Assembly (NCBI GenBank): GCA_007116995.1
Contig: SKHL01000187.1
Coordinates: 1 to 11,471 of the forward strand
DNA from: Limnochordia bacterium
Lineage (GTDB): Bacteria > Bacillota > Limnochordia > Darwinibacteriales > DTU012
Reading direction: 5' to 3'
DNA: 11,471 nucleotides
In this document: positions 6,068 to 11,471 of the stretch, in pieces
How positions within the stretch are numbered: the stretch's first letter is position 1
Layout of the letters: every line of letters begins with the position of its first letter
Translations under genes and position numbers: made by a program
The notes under the pieces: generated by a model
Database searches by the model: none
Seen by the model: the letters and a program-made list of their open reading frames with translations, nothing else
Told to the model about the DNA's origin: nothing

Positions 6068-6179
6068 CTCATTTAAATCCAAACTAGAAGAGGAGCGACT
6101 CGACTTATGTTGAATTAATACATAGATTGATGGAAAATGAATACAGTGGATCGTAAAACTATTTCTGGAGGTAGCATGA

Positions 6180-7361
6180 TTGATTCAAGTACAACAACAA
6201 AGAGATCATCGATTATTCTATGCAGTAACTATGATTTATTGGTTTGCGCTATATATGTATATGCCAATCTTAGGTCCTTACGTGCAGCATTTAGGCGGTT
6301 CATTGCAGATGGTAGGTCTGGTGGTTGGCTCCTATGGATTTACCCAAATGATTCTCCGAATTCCCTTAGGAATACTCTCTGATAAGTTGCGCAAACGCCG
6401 GATTTTTATTAGTATTGGACTTGCATTGGCCTTGACTAGCTCCATCGGTATGGGCTTGGTAAGCAGTCCTTGGCTCGTATTTTTATTTCGCTCATTAGCG
6501 GGAGTAGCTGCGGCTACTTGGGTGACATTTACTGTCTTATTCTCGAGTTATTTTGCTCCTGAAGAAGCTCCTAGAGCCATGGGTATTATTGTATTTTATA
6601 CTTTATTAGGTCAAATGCTCGCAACAACTTTAGGTGGATTTACTGCTGATATTCTTGGATGGCAAGCTCCCTTTATTATTGGAGGTCTTGTGGGATTAGT
6701 TGGTCTATATTTAAGCACAAAAATAGTTGAGAGTACCATGAAAAAGCAAACGGTCAAAGTTAACGAGTTACTACAGGTAGGCAAAGATCCCATCCTACTT
6801 AGTGTGGCCTTTTTGGCCATTTTATTTCAATGCATTACCTTTTCAACCATCTATGGATTCACGCCTAGCCATGCTGTAGCGATTGGTGCATCTAGAAGCC
6901 AATTGAGTGTTTTAGCTCTAATATCTTCGTTACCGGCTGCTTATGCTTCCTTGCGCAGCGGTATTTGGACCGAAAAGTTTGGTGAACGAGCTTTACTTGT
7001 AACAGCCTTTTTGGTGTTAGCAGTGGCTACCATTATTATTCCCTTTACTACGAATTTATGGATGTTATACATCACCCAAGGATTAGGGGGCTTTGGTCGC
7101 GGTGTCATCTTTCCTGTTCTAATGGGAATTAGCATCAAGTCCATCTCAGGAGAAAAGCGGGCTACAGCCATGGGCTTTTTCCAGTCCATTTATGCCTTAG
7201 GCATGTTTGGCGGTCCGGTATTGGTAGGGTTCATCGGCGAATACCTAAATCTAACAGGAGGATTTATTGTTGTTGGTATCATTGCAGTTGTAGCTGCTGT
7301 AATGGCCTATGGGTTTCTCAACGCCACACGCCTACATCCAGAACGTGTTGTCAAAGCATAG
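6180..7361 (+). CDS. MFS transporter, probable drug:H+ antiporter-type exporter
   Basis: An integral membrane secondary transporter of the major facilitator superfamily with 393 residues and about 12 hydrophobic segments. It has the size and layout of a 12-TM carrier: TM1 about 12-33, TM2 43-64, TM6 ending near 180, a charged central loop 181-204, and the last helix 361-381. The loop after TM2 reads GILSDKLRKRR (64-74), a good match to MFS motif A. TM5 contains GQMLATTLGGF, reminiscent of exporter motif C. The substrate cannot be inferred. The start is a TTG at 6180, chosen because GGAGGT (6167-6172) lies exactly 7 bases upstream and the protein begins just before TM1. An ATG at 6176 is in another frame that reads nonsense. 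The preceding gene is divergent; the FAD enzyme follows in the same direction after 144 bases, so a shared role is possible but unproven. Confidence 0.88.
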   Translation: MIQVQQQRDHRLFYAVTMIYWFALYMYMPILGPYVQHLGGSLQMVGLVVGSYGFTQMILRIPLGILSDKLRKRRIFISIGLALALTSSIGMGLVSSPWLVFLFRSLAGVAAATWVTFTVLFSSYFAPEEAPRAMGIIVFYTLLGQMLATTLGGFTADILGWQAPFIIGGLVGLVGLYLSTKIVESTMKKQTVKVNELLQVGKDPILLSVAFLAILFQCITFSTIYGFTPSHAVAIGASRSQLSVLALISSLPAAYASLRSGIWTEKFGERALLVTAFLVLAVATIIIPFTTNLWMLYITQGLGGFGRGVIFPVLMGISIKSISGEKRATAMGFFQSIYALGMFGGPVLVGFIGEYLNLTGGFIVVGIIAVVAAVMAYGFLNATRLHPERVVKA

Positions 7362-7438
7362 ACACGGGTTGAACCGCGATTACGGGTTATAGGATCGATT
7401 CTTAGCTATCCTCAGATGTTTAATCAGTAGCAAACAGT

Positions 7439-7470
7439 GTAGAGAGTCTTATGTTATTGGTACTCTCTAC
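7439..7470 (+). other. 9-bp hairpin upstream of the FAD oxidoreductase gene
   Basis: GTAGAGAGT (7439-7447) pairs perfectly with ACTCTCTAC (7462-7470) across a 14-base loop. No T-run follows. It ends 35 bases before the ATG and 20 before the ribosome binding site GGAG (7491-7494). It could be a leader hairpin, an RNA stability element or an operator; nothing in the sequence decides. Confidence 0.45.
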
Positions 7471-7505
7471 GTACTAGTCTTTCCAGGAGAGGAGTATTTA
7501 CAGTA

Positions 7506-9500
7506 ATGTGTATCGAAAAAGTGAACATTAATGGATTGAATATGCAGGTTTTTTCTTATAATACGGTGGTAGTAGGGAGCGGAGCTGCGGCCTTAAATAG
7601 CGCTGATCGCGTCTATCGTTTTGGTCAGCAGGATGTAGCCATCGTTACGGAAGGTTTGTTGATGGGGACATCTCGCAATACAGGTTCGGATAAACAAACG
7701 TATTATAAGCTAACCTTGTCGGGAAAAACGCCGGATTCCATTTGGGAAATGGCCCAGACCCTTTATGATGGTGGGTGTATGGATGGAGATACGGCTTTAG
7801 CAGAAGCAGCCTTATCCAGTCAAGCGTTTTACCATCTTGTTGATATTGGCGTCCCTTTTCCTCATAATTGTTATGGAGAGTTTATTGGGTATAAGACGGA
7901 CCACGATCCGAGACAGCGAGCAACTTCAGCTGGTCCATTAACGTCTAGATTCATGACAGAGAAGCTAGAAGCACAGGTAAAACAAAAGAATATTCCGGTG
8001 TTTGATGGGTACCAAGTGATCCGTATTTTGACTGATTCTGCGCAAGAAAAGGTTCTCGGGCTGCTCTGCTTAAATCTTAACAATTTAGATGATGAAGATA
8101 GTCGCTATGTTCTATTTAATGCTACCAATGTTGTGTATGCCACAGGTGGCCCTGCGGGCATCTATGCAACATCAGTCTATCCTCCTAGTCAGACGGGAGC
8201 CACAGGGTTAGCCTTTGAAGCAGGGGTAAAAGGTAAAAATCTCACAGAGAGTCAGTATGGGATAGCGTCCATTAAGTTTAGGTGGAATTTATCTGGAACC
8301 TATCAGCAGGTATTACCTCGTTATATCTCCACCGCTGCTGATGGTAGTGACCAGCGTGAGTTTTTAGACGAGTATTTTGCTAGTCCAGGGAAAATGCTAG
8401 ACGCTATATTTTTAAAGGGCTATCAGTGGCCCTTTGATCCTAGAAAAGTAGCCGACTACGGCTCCTCCCTGATTGATATTCTTGTTTACCATGAGACTGT
8501 GATTAAGGGGAGGCGGGTATTTCTTGATTTCTTAGCCAATCCAAGTTCTAGTGAAGCCAACGGAGAGATGGACTTTTCTTTGTTAGGGGATGAATCGTAT
8601 ACATACTTAAAGAATTCCAAAGCTTTGTTTGGAACGCCCATTCAGCGGTTGGCTCACATGAATAGGCCTGCGATTGAATTGTATCGTTCTAATGGGATCG
8701 ACTTAACTAAAGAGCTATTAGAGATAGCTGTTTGTGCCCAACACAATAATGGTGGTCTTGAAGGAAATAGTTGGTGGGAGAGCAACCTCAAACATTTCTT
8801 TCCGGTGGGTGAGGTAAATGGATCTCATGGCGTCTATCGGCCCGGAGGTAGTGCGCTAAATGCTGGACAGGTAGGAAGCACTCGAGCCGCCCAATACATC
8901 GCCGCGCGCTATACCACCGAACCCCCAGAAATATCGGCTTTTTTAGGTGCGGTGCAAAATCAAGTAAATGCGAGAATACAGTTAGGTCAAGGATTTCTAG
9001 CTAAGGTTGGTACCAACAGCAATGTTACCGATATACGTCAGCATCTAGGTGAACGAATGAGTAAGTATGGCGCTCATATTCGCTCGCTAGAACATGCAGC
9101 TTCCGCGGCCGATCAAGCAGAGACCGAATTGCGGAATTTAGTGGATCAAACCACCATAACTTCTCCCATAGAATTAGGCTACTGCTTCCAGAACTATGAT
9201 CTGCTACTAACTCAATATGTGTATCTTTTAGCGATTAAGGATTATATCCAACAAGGAGGTCGCAGTCGGGGATCCTATCTGGTCTTTGATCCTAAGGGAC
9301 AGTTGCCTCTGGAATGTCTACCAGAGGAGTTTAAATTCACATTGACCGAGGATCCATCGTTCTTGCATAAGATTCAACGAGTCATCTATCAAGAAGGAAA
9401 ATGTACATTTTATTGGGATCAAGTCCGACCCTTACCTCAAGAAGATAGCTGGTTTGAGAACGTTTGGAATAAGTACTTAAATGATCAGATTATAGAATAA
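7506..9500 (+). CDS. FAD-binding oxidoreductase, fumarate reductase/succinate dehydrogenase flavoprotein-like, function unassigned
   Basis: A 664-residue soluble flavoprotein with no signal peptide or membrane segment. The FAD dinucleotide fold starts at VVVGSGAAAL (21-30). A YATGGPAGIY segment (211-220) matches the ATGG motif of this superfamily. H413 followed by N-N-G-G, then FPVGEVNGSHG (432-442) and YRPGGSALNAGQVG (444-457), form the C-terminal FAD-binding part seen in FrdA, SdhA, NadB and AprA. Residues 483-664 form a helical domain and tail. Where fumarate reductases carry a QFHPTG-type substrate segment, this protein has QYGIASIKFRWNLSGTY (250-266), and the catalytic His and Arg set is not recognisable. 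It is probably a distinct clostridial subfamily acting on another substrate. No iron-sulfur or membrane-anchor partner gene is adjacent. The ATG at 7506 follows an AGGAGAGGAG tract (7485-7494). It ends 75 bases before a terminator. Confidence 0.8.
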   Translation: MCIEKVNINGLNMQVFSYNTVVVGSGAAALNSADRVYRFGQQDVAIVTEGLLMGTSRNTGSDKQTYYKLTLSGKTPDSIWEMAQTLYDGGCMDGDTALAEAALSSQAFYHLVDIGVPFPHNCYGEFIGYKTDHDPRQRATSAGPLTSRFMTEKLEAQVKQKNIPVFDGYQVIRILTDSAQEKVLGLLCLNLNNLDDEDSRYVLFNATNVVYATGGPAGIYATSVYPPSQTGATGLAFEAGVKGKNLTESQYGIASIKFRWNLSGTYQQVLPRYISTAADGSDQREFLDEYFASPGKMLDAIFLKGYQWPFDPRKVADYGSSLIDILVYHETVIKGRRVFLDFLANPSSSEANGEMDFSLLGDESYTYLKNSKALFGTPIQRLAHMNRPAIELYRSNGIDLTKELLEIAVCAQHNNGGLEGNSWWESNLKHFFPVGEVNGSHGVYRPGGSALNAGQVGSTRAAQYIAARYTTEPPEISAFLGAVQNQVNARIQLGQGFLAKVGTNSNVTDIRQHLGERMSKYGAHIRSLEHAASAADQAETELRNLVDQTTITSPIELGYCFQNYDLLLTQYVYLLAIKDYIQQGGRSRGSYLVFDPKGQLPLECLPEEFKFTLTEDPSFLHKIQRVIYQEGKCTFYWDQVRPLPQEDSWFENVWNKYLNDQIIE

Positions 9501-9574
9501 CAATAGATATCAAGGGGTAAAATGATAAATTTGATGATATCCAAGAATAGGCAGAAAAGTAAATTCAATTTAGC

Positions 9575-9602
9575 AGCCCTTGTCAGAAATGACAAGGGTT
9601 TT
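9575..9602 (+). terminator. Intrinsic terminator after the FAD oxidoreductase gene
   Basis: CCCTTGTCA (9577-9585) pairs with TGACAAGGG (9590-9598) around a GAAA tetraloop, extended by two more pairs at 9575-9576 with 9599-9600. A TTTT run (9599-9602) follows. Confidence 0.85.
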
Positions 9603-9619
9603 ACGATAGTAATAAAGGA

Positions 9620-9648
9620 TTGCTGACTGGGAGTCTAGAAATTAAAGT
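9620..9648 (+). promoter_or_regulatory. Weak candidate promoter for rapZ
   Basis: TTGCTG (9620-9625), a 17-base spacer and TAAAGT (9643-9648), each matching four of six consensus bases. It lies just after a terminator and before rapZ, where a promoter is needed. The predicted start near 9655 falls downstream of the ATG at 9654, which supports initiation at 9681. Confidence 0.35.
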
Positions 9649-9680
9649 ACTAGATGACAGAAAAAAGGGGATACAATAAA

Positions 9681-10568
9681 ATGGACACTAGTAATGTGAG
9701 TTTCATTATCGTCACAGGTCTATCCGGAGCAGGTAAAACTCAAGCTATGAAAGCACTAGAGGACTTAGAGTATTTCTGCATTGATAACCTTCCCCCTTTA
9801 CTATTACCAAGATTAATCGAGATCAACACAGCTAGACAGCAAGAAACGAGAAAGTTTGCTATAGCCATGGATGTGCGAGGGAAGGAGCATTTTGCCGATT
9901 TATCCCAAGCCGTGGAGTGGCTCGATAATAGTGGAACTTCATATCAGATCATATTTCTTGACTGTAAGGATTCAATTCTAGTGCGTCGCTTTAGTGAAAC
10001 GAGACGACGTCATCCCTTAATAGAACAGGGCAGTATCTACGACAGTATTCGTTATGAACGGACCTTGTTAGCTGAAGTTAGAGAGCTAGCTGATGTCATT
10101 GTGGATACCTCTGCGTTTAAACCAGTAGAGTTAAAGACCCACCTAAACTCAGTTCTAACAGGTAAGCCCATCCATCAACTGCTGACCCTAGATATTATTA
10201 GCTTTGGTTACAAATATGGAGTCCCTAATGACGGGGATATTGTTTTTGATATACGGTTTCTGCCGAATCCTTTCTACATTGAGGAGATGAAGCGCTTAAC
10301 AGGTAAGGATCAAGCCGTGTCCGACTACGTAATGAAGTGGCCCCAGACTAAGGAATTTCTTGATCGGTTCTATGGATTATTAGTAAGCTTAATTCCTGCC
10401 TACAGTGAAGAGGGTAAGGCACGCTTGACGGTAGGAATTGGCTGTACTGGGGGACAGCACAGGTCTGTCGCGATTAGTATTGAACTTGGTCGTCGATTAA
10501 GTCAAGACGGGATCATAAATCGAGTGAGGCATCGGGACTGTGATGCCGTATCTAGCCCCCACACATAG
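9681..10568 (+). CDS. rapZ: RapZ/YvcJ-family nucleotide-binding protein
   Basis: A P-loop protein. In enterics RapZ is an RNase E adapter that controls glucosamine-6-phosphate synthase mRNA through small RNAs. In Bacillus the homologue YvcJ hydrolyses nucleotides and affects competence; the Firmicutes role is less clear. The 295 residues show Walker A GLSGAGKT (13-20), LEYFCIDNLPP (29-39), a Walker B-like IIFLDCKD (90-97), and RRFSETRRRHPL (102-113). The C-terminal domain has DIRFLPNPFY and GCTGGQHRSVA. The start at 9681 is preferred over the in-frame ATG at 9654 because AAAAGGGG lies about 10 bases upstream of it, and homologues start close to the P-loop. The usual Firmicutes partners yvcK and whiA do not follow; a cold-shock gene does. 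The end, after RVRHRD, is a short unusual tail (CDAVSSPHT). Confidence 0.93.
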   Translation: MDTSNVSFIIVTGLSGAGKTQAMKALEDLEYFCIDNLPPLLLPRLIEINTARQQETRKFAIAMDVRGKEHFADLSQAVEWLDNSGTSYQIIFLDCKDSILVRRFSETRRRHPLIEQGSIYDSIRYERTLLAEVRELADVIVDTSAFKPVELKTHLNSVLTGKPIHQLLTLDIISFGYKYGVPNDGDIVFDIRFLPNPFYIEEMKRLTGKDQAVSDYVMKWPQTKEFLDRFYGLLVSLIPAYSEEGKARLTVGIGCTGGQHRSVAISIELGRRLSQDGIINRVRHRDCDAVSSPHT

Positions 10569-10617
10569 GCATTTGGAAAGAACTGGAGAGTCTTGATAAA
10601 TTTGTTTAAAGAAAGAC

Positions 10618-10646
10618 TTGTAATATCTTGCTTTTTGTGGTATTAT
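10618..10646 (+). promoter_or_regulatory. Promoter of the cold-shock protein gene
   Basis: TTGTAA (10618-10623), a 17-base spacer and TATTAT (10641-10646) with an extended -10 TG (10638-10639). The predicted start near 10653 gives a 5' leader of about 120 bases, long as is typical of cold-shock genes. The leader includes a small GCTAT/ATAGC hairpin (10680-10700). No sequence like the enteric cold box was seen. Confidence 0.65.
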
Positions 10647-10774
10647 GATAAAGAGTTAAAAGGTAAGGAAGGGAATAACGCTATTAGTGGCCTCTATAGC
10701 AAGGTTACGAGAAATAGTTTGTTTTACACTTCCACTTTTTAATGAAGTATATTTTAAGGAGGCCATAAAGATTT

Positions 10775-10972
10775 ATGGTAGGAAAAGTAAAATGGTTTAA
10801 TGCAGAAAAGGGTTTTGGATTTATTGAACGTGAAGGTGGCGACGATGTATTCGTACACTTTACAGCAATTCAAGGTGACGGGTTTCGGACATTAGAAGAA
10901 GGTCAGGACGTAGAATTTGAAATCGTTGATGGAAACCGTGGCCCTCAAGCTGCTAACGTAGCACGTCTATAA
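10775..10972 (+). CDS. csp: Cold-shock domain protein (CspA/CspB family)
   Basis: A 65-residue single cold-shock domain, a five-stranded beta barrel that binds single-stranded RNA and DNA and acts as an RNA chaperone. It has the aromatic start VKWFNAEKGFGFIE with RNP1 (K12 to E18), RNP2 VFVHF (25-29), and the end GPQAANVARL. Length and sequence are standard for Firmicutes. AAGGAGG (10756-10762) precedes the ATG by 12 bases. It has its own promoter and a terminator 17 bases after the stop, so it is a single-gene unit. Temperature control is plausible from the long leader but not shown. Confidence 0.96.
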   Translation: MVGKVKWFNAEKGFGFIEREGGDDVFVHFTAIQGDGFRTLEEGQDVEFEIVDGNRGPQAANVARL

Positions 10973-10989
10973 AACTTACATTGCAGATT

Positions 10990-11021
10990 AAAGTATACTC
11001 TTAACGGAGTATACTTTTTTT
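10990..11021 (+). terminator. Intrinsic terminator of the cold-shock gene
   Basis: AAAGTATACTC (10990-11000) pairs perfectly with GAGTATACTTT (11007-11017) across a 6-base loop; the T-run extends from 11015 to 11021. Confidence 0.92.
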
Positions 11022-11045
11022 GTTTACCAGAAAGTATACTTTTTT
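10990..11045. repeat. Three copies of AGTATACT with T-runs at the cold-shock terminator
   Basis: The 8-base palindrome AGTATACT occurs at 10992-10999, 11008-11015 and 11032-11039. The second and third copies are each followed by a T-run (11015-11021 and 11039-11045). The third copy can pair with either of the first two, so the unit looks like a terminator whose 3' arm was duplicated. Confidence 0.7.
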
Positions 11046-11302
11046 CGTCTTGAAAGAAGGACATAGGCCTCAATGAGATTGTTACCTTAATTGGACGGGG
11101 ATGTGTGCTTGATCGTAGTGGGGACTATCAGGATCTTGTCAATGGAGCAGGAACGCCATAGACCATCTTGTAGGTGTTTCGTGAGAATACTGCATAAATT
11201 TAGTTTGTTTTTGCAGGAAAATAGAAAATTTGTTCGAATATATTAAGAAGATGGGCATGGAGTTACAGGGGAAGGGGTGAATGGCTATTGTAGCCAGATT
11301 GT
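11046..11302. other. About 260-base stretch without a supported gene, possible gene remnant
   Basis: All frames are interrupted. An open stretch without a start codon, 11054-11161, reads protein-like (segments GRGCVLDRSGDY and DLVNGAG), and a +1 frame continues it for a few residues (NAIDHLVGVS) before a TGA. This could be the decayed end of a gene or chance. No promoter for the following gene could be placed with confidence; TTGCAG (11211) and TATATT (11239) are 22 bases apart, too far for a normal promoter. Confidence 0.3.
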
Positions 11303-11471
11303 ATGGGGATTATGCGAAGGTGGTCAGTATGGTTTGTCTGTTGGGTAATCTTGGGAACGGGGTTTGGCGCATCAGTCAGTTCCCATGGGTTAGATCTATG
11401 GTTTGTTGTTGAGACTAAAACGCAGATCAGTGTAGATCGCGGGGATCAGATTCTTATCTATCCTGGTGTTC
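11303..11471 (+). CDS. N-terminus of a probable exported or membrane-anchored protein (3' end outside window)
   Basis: An open frame of 56 residues runs off the right edge. It begins M-G-I-M-R-R followed by a hydrophobic stretch (WSVWFVCWVILGTGFGA), like a signal peptide or N-terminal anchor. It continues LDLWFVVETKTQ, then ISVDRGDQILIYPGV, which looks like a beta-rich extracytoplasmic region. The in-frame stop at 11291 bounds it upstream. Starts are possible at 11303 or 11312. The second is preceded by GGGGATT, much like the isocitrate dehydrogenase start in this window, and puts the arginines right at the N-terminus. No family was recognised, and the ribosome binding site is weak. The gene call rests on the signal-like N-terminus and an uninterrupted frame. 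Confidence 0.55.
   Translation, partial: MGIMRRWSVWFVCWVILGTGFGASVSSHGLDLWFVVETKTQISVDRGDQILIYPGV

Noticed and set aside
5459..6087. Plus-strand open frames across the isocitrate dehydrogenase gene and its upstream region
   Set aside because: They are antisense shadows of a well-supported gene or lack start signals and protein-like composition.
6137..6382. 81-residue open frame overlapping the start of the MFS transporter
   Set aside because: Out of frame with the transporter. Its sequence after the overlap is not protein-like, and its ATG lies upstream of the ribosome binding site that serves TTG 6180.
6611..8083. Minus-strand open frames inside the transporter and FAD enzyme genes
   Set aside because: Antisense to clearly coding genes and without start signals.
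11049..11065. Possible third copy of the shared leader element (CTTGAAAGAAGGACATA)
   Set aside because: Only about ten bases match, the complementary arm and the 15-base block are missing, and it is not in front of a clear promoter-driven gene.

Overview
The window looks like chromosomal DNA from a low-to-moderate GC, Gram-positive anaerobe of the class Clostridia, of Peptococcaceae, Heliobacteriaceae or related type. The pointers are a T-box leader in front of an acetohydroxyacid synthase operon, strong AGGAGG-type ribosome binding sites, a RapZ/YvcJ protein, a Firmicutes-like cold-shock protein, and a citrate synthase of the unusual Re type that such anaerobes use. The genus cannot be fixed from sequence alone. 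There is no rRNA, tRNA, CRISPR array, insertion sequence or phage gene.

Layout. Positions 2-349 hold the C-terminal end of a probable FMN-binding glutamate synthase-family protein. A strong promoter (385-414) then drives a leader with a T-box riboswitch (about 421-682, ending in an intrinsic terminator), followed by ilvB (790-2403) and ilvN (2420-2926), the two subunits of acetohydroxyacid synthase. A second strong promoter (3043-3071) and a roughly 280-base leader precede a Re-citrate synthase-like gene (3356-4627). It converges, across a shared 12-bp hairpin, on an isocitrate dehydrogenase-like gene on the minus strand (4726-5925). To the right are an MFS exporter with a TTG start (6180-7361), a 664-residue FAD-binding oxidoreductase of unassigned function (7506-9500), rapZ (9681-10568) and a cold-shock protein gene (10775-10972). 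After a terminator with a repeated arm comes a poorly coding stretch, then the start of an exported protein gene that runs off the right edge.

How it fits together. The left half supplies carbon skeletons for amino acids. Acetohydroxyacid synthase opens branched-chain amino acid synthesis under T-box control. Re-citrate synthase and isocitrate dehydrogenase are two steps of the oxidative branch from oxaloacetate and acetyl-CoA to 2-oxoglutarate, and a glutamate synthase-family protein lies at the left edge. The right half is mixed: transport, a redox enzyme, and housekeeping nucleotide- and RNA-binding proteins.

The most interesting unexplained signal is a sequence element found in both 5' leaders of the left half: after the T-box terminator and before ilvB (about 697-771), and before the citrate synthase gene (about 3079-3260). 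Both copies share a hairpin-forming block and an identical 15-base block. In the second copy the two blocks are separated by extra sequence that folds into nested and side stems. It could be an undescribed leader RNA or operator linking the two units. Also notable are a 13-bp inverted repeat over the ilvB start of transcription, a Trp-to-Leu change at a specificity site in IlvB, and the unassigned FAD enzyme.
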